This document shows positions 1-8,674 of a stretch of DNA of 64,000 bases, in pieces. Location: assembly GCA_036839715.1 (NCBI GenBank), contig DAITDU010000006.1, forward strand, positions 8,137 to 72,136. The letters run 5' to 3'. Origin of the DNA: Thermocaproicibacter sp002410755 (GTDB taxonomy: Bacteria; Bacillota; Clostridia; Oscillospirales; Acutalibacteraceae). A program made the translations under genes and the position numbers. How positions within the stretch are numbered: the stretch's first letter is position 1; each line of letters starts with the position of its first letter. Under the pieces are notes generated by a model, which had not been told where the DNA came from, made no database searches, and saw nothing but the letters and a program-made list of their open reading frames with translations.

Positions 1-390
1 GGTGCAGGCGGGCAGCATATCAACAAGACATCCTCCGCCATCCGCGTGACGCATATCCCTACCGGCCTCGTTGTTGAGTGTCAGGACGAGCGCAGCCAGT
101 ACAAGAATAAGGACCGCGCCCTGAAAATTCTCCGCTCCCGCCTCTACGACATGAAGCAGAAAGAGCAGGACGACAAGGTAGCGGAAGCGCGTCGGAGCCA
201 GGTGGGCACAGGCGACCGGAGCGAGCGTATCCGTACCTATAACTACCCACAGGGCCGCGTGACAGACCACCGCATCGGCCTGACTTTGTACCGTCTGGAT
301 GATGTTCTGAACGGCAGCCTTGATGCAGTCATTGATCCCTTGATTGCTGCCGACCGCGCGGAAAAACTGAAAAACGCTGAAACAGTCTAA
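1..390 (+). CDS. prfA: Peptide chain release factor 1, C-terminal part (5' truncated by window)
   Basis: Release factor 1 recognises UAA/UAG stop codons and triggers peptidyl-tRNA hydrolysis on the ribosome. The open frame runs in from base 1 and encodes GAGGQHINKTSSAIRVTH at once, holding the universal GGQ motif whose Gln is the methylated catalytic loop residue. RF1 rather than RF2 is indicated by the ECQDERSQ block and by ERIRTYNYPQGRVTDHRIGL near the C terminus. About 129 residues are visible, so roughly the first two thirds, including the codon-reading domain, lie upstream of the window. tsaC follows after 43 bp, a pairing common in Firmicutes. Confidence 0.96.
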   Translation, partial: GAGGQHINKTSSAIRVTHIPTGLVVECQDERSQYKNKDRALKILRSRLYDMKQKEQDDKVAEARRSQVGTGDRSERIRTYNYPQGRVTDHRIGLTLYRLDDVLNGSLDAVIDPLIAADRAEKLKNAETV

Positions 391-433
391 CCTTAATATA
401 TGGAGATTAAAAAAACAGGAAAGAGCGACTAAC

Positions 434-1456
434 ATGAAAACTTTGCTGCTGAATGCATCCAAGCCGGAAGACGTGGAGACCGCTGCAAAAATCATTCGGG
501 AAGGCGGCCTTGTCGGAATGCCGACTGAAACGGTCTACGGCCTTGCTGCAAATGCGCTGGACGGGGACGCGGTGAAAAGAATTTTTATCGCAAAAGGGCG
601 TCCGCAGGACAATCCGCTGATCGTTCATATTTCAAAATTTGAACAGATTTACCGGTTGACTAAGGATACGCCGGAAAGCGCAAAGGAACTGGCAGCGGCT
701 TACTGGCCCGGCCCAATGACCATGGTGCTGGAGAAATCGGATATCATTCCGGAAGTAACGTGTGCGGGCCTGCCTACCGTAGGTATCCGCTTTCCCTCGC
801 ATCCGGCAGCCCAGGCACTCATTACTGCTTCCGGTGTGCCGATTGCCGCGCCTTCTGCAAATATCTCCGGTCTGCCGAGCACAACAACAGCCGAGCATGT
901 TATGCGCGACATGGACGGGAAAATCGACGCCGTGCTCGACGGCGGCCCCTGCGGCGTAGGCGTAGAATCCACCATTGTTTCGCTTGCTTCCAACCCGCCG
1001 CGCCTGCTCCGTCCGGGCGGTATTACCTTGGAGCAGTTGCGTGCTGTGCTTGGCCGCGTGGATGTGGACAACGCTGTAATGCACCCGCTTCCAAAGGGTG
1101 CAAAACCGCTTTCCCCCGGTATGAAATACAAACATTATTCTCCAAAGGCGAATGTAATCATTCTTGACGGCAATGAAGAGGCCTATGTCCGCTATGTTAA
1201 CGCCCATGCGCAGCCCGGTGTTGCGGCTTTATGCTATTGCGGCGAAGAGAAGATGCTTCAAGTGCCCGCCGTCTGCTATGGCGGTGAAAAAGACTACCGT
1301 GCACAGGCGCGCGGACTTTTTGACTCTCTCCGCCATTTGGACGATATTGGCGCACAGACTGTTTTTGCCCGTTGCCCTGAACCGAAGGGTGTTGGCCTTG
1401 CCGTTTATAACCGGCTGATGCGCGCAGCGGGATTCGAGGTGCGCCGTATTGAGTAA
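434..1456 (+). CDS. tsaC: L-threonylcarbamoyladenylate synthase, Sua5 type
   Basis: Makes threonylcarbamoyl-AMP from Thr, bicarbonate and ATP, the first step of the tRNA t6A37 modification. The YrdC/Sua5 core has PTETVYGLAANA at residues 30-41 and KGRPQDNPL at 54-62, the nucleotide-binding blocks. At 340 residues it is the long Sua5 form: a linker holding SPGMKYKHYSPK near residue 228 leads into the extra C-terminal Sua5 domain. An AGGAAAG site lies about ten bases before the ATG. It sits between prfA and coaE, and its end overlaps coaE by 8 bp, indicating translational coupling. Confidence 0.95.
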   Translation: MKTLLLNASKPEDVETAAKIIREGGLVGMPTETVYGLAANALDGDAVKRIFIAKGRPQDNPLIVHISKFEQIYRLTKDTPESAKELAAAYWPGPMTMVLEKSDIIPEVTCAGLPTVGIRFPSHPAAQALITASGVPIAAPSANISGLPSTTTAEHVMRDMDGKIDAVLDGGPCGVGVESTIVSLASNPPRLLRPGGITLEQLRAVLGRVDVDNAVMHPLPKGAKPLSPGMKYKHYSPKANVIILDGNEEAYVRYVNAHAQPGVAALCYCGEEKMLQVPAVCYGGEKDYRAQARGLFDSLRHLDDIGAQTVFARCPEPKGVGLAVYNRLMRAAGFEVRRIE

Positions 1457-2063
1457 AGCGGTCATTGGCCTTACCGGGCCAACGGGTGCAGGCAAATCCA
1501 CCGTAGCCGCAGTACTCCGCGGGCTCGGCTGCACTGTGGTCGATGCCGACCGCGTTGCACGGGAAGCCAGCGGAAACCAGGAATACCGCAGCGCTGTCCG
1601 GCAGGCTTTCGGGGACAGCGTTTTCCGAAAGGATGGCAGTTTAGACCGGCAGGCACTCGCAAAAGCGGCTTTCTCCTCACCGGAAAACACCGGAAAGCTC
1701 AATGCTGCCACCCATCCGGCCATTATTGCAGAATGCAGGCGGCAGCTTAGGGCAGCAAGAAGCGGCCCCTGCCGTGCAGTCATTCTTGATGCGCCGCTCC
1801 TCTTTGAAAGCGGAACTGAAAGCCTCTGTGACGCTACTGTGGCAGTTATTACACCGGACGCATACCGCTTGAAACGCATCATGGCGCGCGACGGCATCCC
1901 GGAGGAAGCTGCAAAAGCACGCATGTCCGCACAGCACAGTAACAGTTACTATCAGAAGCGGGCAGATTATCTTTTTGATGGAAGCACCCGTCTGGAAGTG
2001 TTCCGTACTGCCGTAGCATCACTTCTAGACCAGATTCTGAGGGGACTTAATGAAAAAGCATAA
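1449..2063 (+). CDS. coaE: Dephospho-CoA kinase
   Basis: Phosphorylates the 3' hydroxyl of dephospho-CoA in the last step of coenzyme A synthesis. The start is TTG, giving MSKAVIGLTGPTGAGKST with the P-loop at residues 10-18, and it overlaps the end of tsaC by 8 bp. The lid region carries ILDAPLLFESG, typical of CoaE, and length (204 residues) is normal. The C terminus overlaps the next gene by 14 bp, so tsaC, coaE and the transglycosylase form one tightly coupled unit. Confidence 0.94.
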   Translation: MSKAVIGLTGPTGAGKSTVAAVLRGLGCTVVDADRVAREASGNQEYRSAVRQAFGDSVFRKDGSLDRQALAKAAFSSPENTGKLNAATHPAIIAECRRQLRAARSGPCRAVILDAPLLFESGTESLCDATVAVITPDAYRLKRIMARDGIPEEAAKARMSAQHSNSYYQKRADYLFDGSTRLEVFRTAVASLLDQILRGLNEKA

Positions 2064-2655
2064 AAAAGCGGTGCTGATTTCCGCACTGCTGGTTATTCTC
2101 GTCATTGCGGTTATTTTTCTGCTGCGCTGGGAACATGAGCGCATCCTGAAAGCAATGTACCCCCGCAGCTTTTCCGAGATTGTGACGGCTGAGGCTGCGG
2201 AAAACGGCCTCAATCCAAATCTCGTCTATGCCGTCATCCGGCAGGAAAGCAGTTTTAACGCCGAAGCAAAATCCAAGGCAGGTGCCATCGGGCTGATGCA
2301 GCTCACACCCGCAACATTTGAATGGCTTCAGAAAAAAGAAAGCGGCAGTGCAGCGCTCTCTTCAGATGAGCTGACAAAACCGTCCGTCAATATCCGCTAT
2401 GGCTGCCGGTTTCTCGCCCTTCTATTAAAGCGGTACGGCATCACACGGACGGCGCTGTGCGCCTACAATGCAGGAATGGGCAAAGTGGATTCCTGGCTCA
2501 AAGATTCCAGCCTGTCCCGGGACGGAAAAAACCTTTCCTCCATCCCCTATGCGGAAACCCGGAATTACGCTCAGAAGGTGGAAGACAACCTCCGCCAGTA
2601 CACAGAAATTTATGGGGAAACGCCGAGCAGCGGAACAGGAAACAGCATGAAATAA
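2050..2655 (+). CDS. Membrane-anchored soluble-lytic-transglycosylase family protein
   Basis: Predicted murein lytic transglycosylase cleaving the MurNAc-GlcNAc bond to a 1,6-anhydro product. Residues 8-25 form one N-terminal membrane helix without a lipobox, placing the domain outside the cell. The Slt domain shows the catalytic Glu in VIRQESSFN (Glu66), GLMQLTP at 81-87 and the AYNAG motif further on. Its length of 201 residues is typical of the YjbJ/SLT-domain stand-alone enzymes of Firmicutes. It overlaps coaE by 14 bp. The conserved coaE-slt order is seen in many Clostridia. Confidence 0.93.
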   Translation: MKKHKKAVLISALLVILVIAVIFLLRWEHERILKAMYPRSFSEIVTAEAAENGLNPNLVYAVIRQESSFNAEAKSKAGAIGLMQLTPATFEWLQKKESGSAALSSDELTKPSVNIRYGCRFLALLLKRYGITRTALCAYNAGMGKVDSWLKDSSLSRDGKNLSSIPYAETRNYAQKVEDNLRQYTEIYGETPSSGTGNSMK

Positions 2656-2681
2656 GGCAATAAAAAAGGAGTGTTAATCCA

Positions 2682-4109
2682 ATGGCAGAAAAAAAGAACA
2701 GCCCTGAAAAAAGTGAAACAGAAAAACTTGCAGAAAAGCTGCTGGTCAACCGCCAGAACGGTTGCTTTCAGGTTTCGGATGAAACTTTGAAAACAGCGGA
2801 CAGTTACTGTGAGGGCTACAAGGGTTTTATGAACACGGTCAAAACAGAGCGTGAAGCTGTGAATTTTGCGGTTTCGGAAGCTGAGAAAGCGGGGTTTGTC
2901 CCGTTCGAACCTGGCAAGCAGTATCACGCCGGTGAGAAAGTCTACTTCAACAACCGCGGCAAGGCAGTAATCCTGGCCGTCATCGGCGAAGAAGGATGCC
3001 GCAACGGCGTCCGTATTGCTGCTGCACATATTGATTCCCCGCGCCTTGACCTTAAGCCCCATCCGCTCTATGAGAAAGATGGCATTGCGCTCTTCAAAAC
3101 CCATTACTACGGCGGAATCAAGAAATATCAATGGACAACAATCCCGCTTGCCATGCATGGCCGTGTCGTGCTGAAAAACGGCAAAAGAGTAGACCTCCGC
3201 ATCGGAGAAAAAGAAGGGGAACCGCAGTTTACCGTCACCGACCTGCTGATTCATCTCGCGGATGATCAGATGAAAAAAACGCTTGCAAAGGGCGTTGAGG
3301 GTGAAAAGCTCAATATTTTCCTTGGCAGCCGCCCTGTCCGCTCCGACGACAAAAGCGGTGACCTGGTAAAGCTTAACGTCATGAAAATCCTTCATGACAA
3401 GTATGGCATGACAGAAGAGGACTTTGTCTCCGCAGACATTGAATTTGTCCCTGCTTTCCGGGCAACAGATGTCGGTTTTGACCGCAGCATGGTTGGCGCT
3501 TATGGGAATGACGACCGCGTCTGCGCTTATCCGGCATTGACAGCCATCCTGAATGTGAAAAAACCAAAGAACACGATTGTCACTGTCCTTGCAGACCGCG
3601 AAGAAATTGGCAGCTACGGCAACACGGGCCTTAACAGCAGTTTCCTCTGCTTCTTTATTGCAGACCTAGCGCATGCGGAAGGCCTTGAGCCGCGCCATGT
3701 TCTCAGCCGCTCAAAATGTCTTTCGGCCGATGTAACCGCTGCACTTGATCCTACTTATGAAGACGCTTATGAAGTGAACAACGCCTGCTATGTAAACAGC
3801 GGCGTAGGTGTTTGCAAATACACCGGTGCACGTGGCAAAAGTGGCACCAGCGAGGCATCAGCGGAGTTCGTTTCCGAAATCCGCACCCTCTTTGATAAAA
3901 ACGATGTTCTCTGGCAGATCGGCGAAATGGGACGCGTAGATCTCGGCGGCGGCGGCACAGTAGCTCTCTATATTGCGGGCCTCAATGTGGACGTCATCGA
4001 CATCGGCGTACCGGTGCTTTCCATGCACTCCCCGTTTGAACTCGTTTCAAAACTCGACATTTATATGACTTATAAGGGTATCCTCTCTTTCTACGAAGCA
4101 AAGCAGTAA
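2682..4109 (+). CDS. M18 family aminopeptidase
   Basis: Dinuclear-zinc aminopeptidase of the M18 family (aspartyl aminopeptidase/aminopeptidase I), cytosolic, trimming N-terminal residues from peptides. Metal-binding blocks are all visible in order: AAHIDSPRLDLKP (His116, Asp118), GNDDRVCAYPAL, DREEIGSYGNTG and a C-terminal MHSPFELVSKLD. Its 475 residues fit the family. AAGGAG lies about ten bases upstream of the ATG. It is last in the prfA-tsaC-coaE-slt run and is followed by a terminator. Confidence 0.92.
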   Translation: MAEKKNSPEKSETEKLAEKLLVNRQNGCFQVSDETLKTADSYCEGYKGFMNTVKTEREAVNFAVSEAEKAGFVPFEPGKQYHAGEKVYFNNRGKAVILAVIGEEGCRNGVRIAAAHIDSPRLDLKPHPLYEKDGIALFKTHYYGGIKKYQWTTIPLAMHGRVVLKNGKRVDLRIGEKEGEPQFTVTDLLIHLADDQMKKTLAKGVEGEKLNIFLGSRPVRSDDKSGDLVKLNVMKILHDKYGMTEEDFVSADIEFVPAFRATDVGFDRSMVGAYGNDDRVCAYPALTAILNVKKPKNTIVTVLADREEIGSYGNTGLNSSFLCFFIADLAHAEGLEPRHVLSRSKCLSADVTAALDPTYEDAYEVNNACYVNSGVGVCKYTGARGKSGTSEASAEFVSEIRTLFDKNDVLWQIGEMGRVDLGGGGTVALYIAGLNVDVIDIGVPVLSMHSPFELVSKLDIYMTYKGILSFYEAKQ

Positions 4110-4129
4110 AACGGCTGAGCATGAACTGA

Positions 4130-4166
4130 CACTCCTGGGAGATAATTTCCCCAGGGGTGCTTTTTT
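4130..4166 (+). terminator. Intrinsic terminator after the M18 peptidase
   Basis: A 10-bp stem (CACTCCTGGG paired with CCCAGGGGTG, one G-U wobble) is followed by TTTTTT. It closes the upstream operon. Confidence 0.85.
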
Positions 4167-4232
4167 ACTCCAAAAATAAAGAATAAACTCAAGGGCAATC
4201 TGGAACTTTTCACGGAATGTCAAGCTATTTTC

Positions 4233-4260
4233 TTGACAGAACAGGGCCAAAAGTTATACA
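4233..4260 (+). promoter_or_regulatory. Sigma-A promoter for rny
   Basis: A perfect TTGACA at 4233-4238 is 16 bp from TATACA at 4255-4260. Transcription would give a leader of about 95 bases before rny. The rest of the 4167-4361 gap is AT-rich and shows nothing else I can name. Confidence 0.6.
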
Positions 4261-4361
4261 ATTACTTTTGTTACTCTTATGCGCATTTGTACATGAGTAA
4301 TTCTGCTATTTTTTTGATTTTATATCTTTAATAACAAAAAAGGATAAGGAGGTGCCAGCAT

Positions 4362-5921
4362 TTGGAAATAAGCTTAATTAACTGCATACTCATTGCGGTT
4401 ATTTGCGCAGCCGTTACGGGGGTTCTTTGTTTTTTCTGGGGGGCCAAACACCGCAAAAAGACTGCTGAATATACCATAGGTTCTGCGGAAGAGGAGTCAA
4501 AGCGAATTGTCAGCGATGCAATCAAGACGGCAGAGACAAAGAAAAAAGAAGCTGTCCTTGAGGGCAAGGATGAAATTCACCGTTTAAGGTCCGAATCTGA
4601 AAAAGAACTGAACGAGCGCAGAAAAGAAGTCCAGCGGCAGGAACGCCGCATCCAGCAAAAAGAAGAAACTCTTGATAAAAAGATGGAAAGCCTCGAAACC
4701 AAAGAAGAGGCCATCAACAGCAAAAACAAGCAGGCCGATAACCGTGTTGCTGAAGCAGAAACTCTGAAAAAGAGCCAGTATGATGTGCTTGAGCGCATAT
4801 CCGGCTTCACAATGGAGCAGGCTAAGGAATACCTTCTCAATAATCTGGACAATGAGTTAACCCATGAGAAAGCCGTAAAGCTCATGGAATATGAACAGCA
4901 GACACGTGAGGAAGCAGACAAAACAGCACGGGAAATCATTTCCACAGCCATTCAGCGCTGCGCAGCGGATCATGTGACGGAATCAACGATTTCCGTTGTC
5001 CCACTGCCAAACGATGAAATGAAAGGGCGCATTATCGGTCGGGAAGGGCGCAATATCCGTGCGATTGAAACGCTGACGGGTGTTGATCTCATCATTGATG
5101 ATACTCCGGAAGCCATTACGCTTTCGTGCTTTGAGCCGGTGCGGCGTGAAGTTGCGCGCATTGCACTTGAAAAGTTGATTGCTGACGGGCGTATCCATCC
5201 CGCGCGCATTGAGGAAGCGATTGAGAAATCCCGCCGTGAAGTGGACGCAACAATTAAACAGGAAGGTGAGCGTGCCATTCTGGAAGCCGGTGTAAACGGC
5301 ATTCATCCGGAACTTGTGAAGCTGCTTGGACGGCTGCACTACCGTACCAGTTATGGCCAGAACGTCCTGGACCATTCCCTCGAAGTCTCTTATCTTGCCG
5401 GCATGATGGCCTCGGAACTTAACATTGATCCAGCCGTTGCACGCCGGGCAGGATTGCTGCATGATATCGGCAAGGCACTTGACCATGAGGTGGAAGGTTC
5501 CCATGTGGATATCGGCGTAGAATATGCCCGCAAGTACAAGGAAAATGAGGATGTTATTCACGCTATTCAGGCCCACCATGGGGATGTAGAGCCAAAGACT
5601 ATTTCTGCATGTCTTGTTCAGGCTGCCGATGCCATCAGTGCTGCAAGGCCTGGTGCGCGCCGTGAAAATGCAGAAAACTACATTAAGCGTTTGGAAAAGC
5701 TGGAAGCAGTTGCGTCTTCCTTTAAAGGTGTGGAACGCTGCTATGCCATCCAGGCTGGCCGTGAAATCCGGATTATGGTAAAACCTGACGTCATCAGCGA
5801 CGACGACATGGTACTCCTTGCACGGAACATTTGTAAAAAGATTGAAAGTGACCTCGAATATCCAGGCCAGATTAAAGTCAATATTATCCGTGAAAGCCGA
5901 GCAATCGAATATGCTAAATAA
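4362..5921 (+). CDS. rny: Ribonuclease Y
   Basis: Membrane-bound endoribonuclease that initiates mRNA decay in Firmicutes. It starts at TTG with AAGGAGG about nine bases upstream. Order of parts: membrane helix at residues 5-25, long charged coiled coil from about 35 to 190, KH domain with GRIIGREGRNIRAIE near 222-236, and an HD domain with HDIGKALDHE beginning near residue 367, which carries the metal-binding catalytic pair. Its 519 residues match the family. ymdB follows after a small terminator; rny-ymdB adjacency is conserved from Bacillus to Clostridia. Confidence 0.97.
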   Translation: MEISLINCILIAVICAAVTGVLCFFWGAKHRKKTAEYTIGSAEEESKRIVSDAIKTAETKKKEAVLEGKDEIHRLRSESEKELNERRKEVQRQERRIQQKEETLDKKMESLETKEEAINSKNKQADNRVAEAETLKKSQYDVLERISGFTMEQAKEYLLNNLDNELTHEKAVKLMEYEQQTREEADKTAREIISTAIQRCAADHVTESTISVVPLPNDEMKGRIIGREGRNIRAIETLTGVDLIIDDTPEAITLSCFEPVRREVARIALEKLIADGRIHPARIEEAIEKSRREVDATIKQEGERAILEAGVNGIHPELVKLLGRLHYRTSYGQNVLDHSLEVSYLAGMMASELNIDPAVARRAGLLHDIGKALDHEVEGSHVDIGVEYARKYKENEDVIHAIQAHHGDVEPKTISACLVQAADAISAARPGARRENAENYIKRLEKLEAVASSFKGVERCYAIQAGREIRIMVKPDVISDDDMVLLARNICKKIESDLEYPGQIKVNIIRESRAIEYAK

Positions 5922-5934
5922 CTGAAAAGTCTGA

Positions 5935-5962
5935 GGGGAACAGATTTCTGTTTCCCTTTTTT
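5935..5962 (+). terminator. Terminator between rny and ymdB
   Basis: A 9-bp stem, GGGGAACAG with CTGTTTCCC around an ATTT loop, is followed by six T. It lies 13 bp after rny and 25 bp before ymdB. No promoter is evident in between, so it probably only attenuates readthrough. Confidence 0.7.
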
Positions 5963-5986
5963 CCTTTTGAAGGGTCCTGAGCTGAA

Positions 5987-6754
5987 ATGAATATCCTCGC
6001 GATTGGTGATGTTGTGGGCAGCATCGGATGCTGCTTCCTGCGGGAACATTTGCCTGCACTGAAAAAGCTGAAAGCAGTCGACCTTGTGATTGCCAATGGG
6101 GAAAATTCTGCCGATGGGAACGGTCTGACACCCCGCTCCGTGAAATATCTGCTTGACAGCGGTGTCGACGTTGTTACCTCCGGCAATCACAGTTTCCGCC
6201 GGAAAGAAAGCTATGAAACCTACGAGACCTGTGAAGAGCTTCTGCGCCCTGCAAACTATCCAGATGCAGCGCCGGGCCGTGGGTACTGCACTGTTGACCT
6301 GGGCCGTATTCAGATTGGCGTAATCAACCTGATGGGCGTTGTTTATATGGAAAGTATGGAATCTCCTTTCGACTGCGCCGACCGCATCCTTGCCGCAGGC
6401 ATACCGAAAATTACGGTGGTCGATTTTCACGCAGAGGCAACCGGGGAAAAACGTTCGCTTGCCTGGTACCTTGACGGCCGGGTGTCTGCCGTCTTTGGGA
6501 CACACACCCATGTTCAGACGGCAGATGAATGTATCCTCCCGAAAGGCACCGGCTATCTTTCCGACCTCGGCATGACCGGGCCTGTCAACTCAGTGCTTGG
6601 TGTAAAGCCGGAGCTTGTCATCCGGAAAATGAAGACAAAAATGCCGGTTCGCTTTGATCTCGCAGACGGCGACTGCCACCTCGACTGCGCACTGTTCAGT
6701 ATTGATGAGAGTACCGGAAAAACACTCTCCATAGAACGGCTTAGTATTCTGTAG
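5987..6754 (+). CDS. ymdB: YmdB-family metallophosphoesterase (cyclic-nucleotide phosphodiesterase)
   Basis: Calcineurin-like phosphoesterase of the YmdB/TIGR00282 family. The B. subtilis member hydrolyses 2',3'-cyclic nucleotides and affects biofilm and RNase Y-linked RNA levels. Metal-binding motifs are intact: GDVVG at residues 7-11, NGENSADGNG near 37, SGNHSFRR, and GTHTHVQTADE towards the C terminus. Its length of 255 residues is standard. It lies directly downstream of rny, as in other Firmicutes, supporting a shared role in RNA turnover. Confidence 0.94.
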   Translation: MNILAIGDVVGSIGCCFLREHLPALKKLKAVDLVIANGENSADGNGLTPRSVKYLLDSGVDVVTSGNHSFRRKESYETYETCEELLRPANYPDAAPGRGYCTVDLGRIQIGVINLMGVVYMESMESPFDCADRILAAGIPKITVVDFHAEATGEKRSLAWYLDGRVSAVFGTHTHVQTADECILPKGTGYLSDLGMTGPVNSVLGVKPELVIRKMKTKMPVRFDLADGDCHLDCALFSIDESTGKTLSIERLSIL

Positions 6755-6861
6755 ATTTTTTCCCGCGTTTTCAGTCTGCCCCCTCCCTCGGAAGCGTCCA
6801 AAATCTTCATTTCCTTCAGGGGTTGTCCTTCAATGTCTCCGCTCAGATGCTTATTTAAAGA

Positions 6862-6890
6862 TTGAAACAGATATCGCGTTATGGTATAAT
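6862..6890 (+). promoter_or_regulatory. Strong sigma-A promoter for the fakA-like gene
   Basis: TTGAAA at 6862-6867, a 17-bp spacer and TATAAT at 6885-6890 with an upstream TGG (extended -10). The leader to the ATG would be about 80 bases. Confidence 0.8.
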
Positions 6891-6977
6891 GTGAGAAAGT
6901 GTTATGCTTAAACTGGAATAATGGATCGGTTGCTCAAACCGTTTATTTTATTTGTTTCGTAGAGGGAGTGCTGATAA

Positions 6978-8651
6978 ATGATCAATGGAACTCAACTTAA
7001 AACAGCAATCATTTCTGGCGCAAATAATATTCTGAAAAATCGGACTTTAATTGATGAGCTGAATATTTTCCCGGTTCCAGACGGTGATACAGGCACAAAT
7101 ATGTCAATGACAATCGGTTCAGCGGAACGTGAGTTGGAAAAGGAAGACGGTAAAACTGCTGGTGAAACGGCCCATGATGCAGCAAGCGCTATGCTGCGCG
7201 GGGCACGTGGCAATTCCGGTGTAATCCTTTCCATCTTGTTCCGGGGATTTTCAAAGGGCCTCGATAAGAAAGAAACTGCGTCCGGTGAAGATTTGATCAA
7301 TGCACTCAGCATTGGTGTACAGGACGCTTATAAGGCCGTTATGAAACCAACAGAAGGCACCATTCTTACTGTTGCCCGCATGGCCTGTGAAGCAGGGCAT
7401 ACAACACTGGAAACTGCCCGCGACGATATTGCCGCGGTCTGGCAGGCAGTCTGTAATGGTGCTGAGGAAGCCTTGAAGCAGACTCCCGAACTTCTTCCCG
7501 TCCTTAAACGTGCCGGTGTTGTAGATGCGGGCGGAAAGGGCCTATGCCTTATCTTTGAAGGCATGCTAAGCGTTTTCCGTGACGGCGTAATGGTTCAGAA
7601 AGATGAACTCGCCGAGGTGAAAAAATCGGATGCAGAAAGCTTCTTCCGTAATGCCGCGGCGAAATTTGACGAAAAGATTCATTACACCTACTGTACGGAA
7701 TTTATCATCGGGCGCAGTCCGGAATGCAAGAAGGAACCGGCTGAACTGCGCATGTATCTTGAAACAATCGGTGACTGTGTACTGGTTGTAGACGACGAGA
7801 ATATTATCAAGGTTCATGTTCATACGGAAAATCCCGGAAAAGCTCTGGAAGCTGCTCTTGCTTATGGCCAGCTCCTTACAGTAAAGATTGACAACATGAA
7901 GGAGCAGCACCGCAAAGCTGCAGAAGCAGAAACAAAAAAAGAGGAAAAAGAGCAAAAGCCTCCGGAACCGGTAAAACCTACCAATGACGTTGGATTCGTT
8001 GCTGTTGCTGCCGGGAAGGGCCTCAAGACGCTTTTTACCGACCTTGGATGTGCACAGGTTGTCAGCGGAGGCCAAACAATGAACCCCAGCACCGCCGATA
8101 TTGTCACGGGAGTCCTTGCAACACCGGCAAAGACTGTCATTGTCCTGCCTAACAACAAGAATATTGTCCTTGCGGCAGAGCAGGCTGTCCCGCTTGTCAA
8201 GGACCGCACAGTTGTTGTGCTGCCGACACGGACTGTCCCGGAAGGGTTGTCAGCCCTCCTTGCCTACAAACCAGAACTTTCTGTTGAAGAAAATACAGTC
8301 AGTATGATGGAAGCTGCTTCCGGCGTCTGCACCGGCACGGTAACTTACGCTGCGCGTAATTCTGAATTTGGCGGGCGCAAAATCCGTAAAGATGATATCA
8401 TGGGACTTGCCAACGGCAAGCTGCAGTTTGTTGAGCATGGGCATGAAGCCAGTCATGTCTGCATCAGACTTATCCGTTCCATGATTTCCCGCACTACTTC
8501 CTTCCTCACCCTTATCTACGGCGAGGGGATAACGGAGGAGGAAGCAAACAGCGTCTGTAATCAGATTAAAGCGAAAATCGGGAATGATATTGAAGTTACA
8601 CTGGTTAACGGTGGTCAGCCGGTATATTACTACATTATATCAGTAGAATAA
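6978..8651 (+). CDS. DAK2-domain protein of the YloV/FakA family
   Basis: In Staphylococcus the FakA relative phosphorylates fatty acids held by FakB (DegV-type) proteins. The N-terminal Dak2 kinase domain (about residues 5-200) shows the nucleotide- and metal-binding NIFPVPDGDTGTNMSMT, then LRGARGNSGVILS and VVDAGGKGL. A charged Lys/Glu-rich linker around residue 315 leads to a C-terminal domain through residue 557 with VLPNNKNI and YGEGITEEEA. Length is typical. No asp23 (yloU) or FakB gene lies nearby, unlike Bacillus; recG follows after 23 bp, a conserved order. Confidence 0.93.
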   Translation: MINGTQLKTAIISGANNILKNRTLIDELNIFPVPDGDTGTNMSMTIGSAERELEKEDGKTAGETAHDAASAMLRGARGNSGVILSILFRGFSKGLDKKETASGEDLINALSIGVQDAYKAVMKPTEGTILTVARMACEAGHTTLETARDDIAAVWQAVCNGAEEALKQTPELLPVLKRAGVVDAGGKGLCLIFEGMLSVFRDGVMVQKDELAEVKKSDAESFFRNAAAKFDEKIHYTYCTEFIIGRSPECKKEPAELRMYLETIGDCVLVVDDENIIKVHVHTENPGKALEAALAYGQLLTVKIDNMKEQHRKAAEAETKKEEKEQKPPEPVKPTNDVGFVAVAAGKGLKTLFTDLGCAQVVSGGQTMNPSTADIVTGVLATPAKTVIVLPNNKNIVLAAEQAVPLVKDRTVVVLPTRTVPEGLSALLAYKPELSVEENTVSMMEAASGVCTGTVTYAARNSEFGGRKIRKDDIMGLANGKLQFVEHGHEASHVCIRLIRSMISRTTSFLTLIYGEGITEEEANSVCNQIKAKIGNDIEVTLVNGGQPVYYYIISVE

Positions 8652-8674
8652 TTCCGAAACCGTCAGGTGAAAGC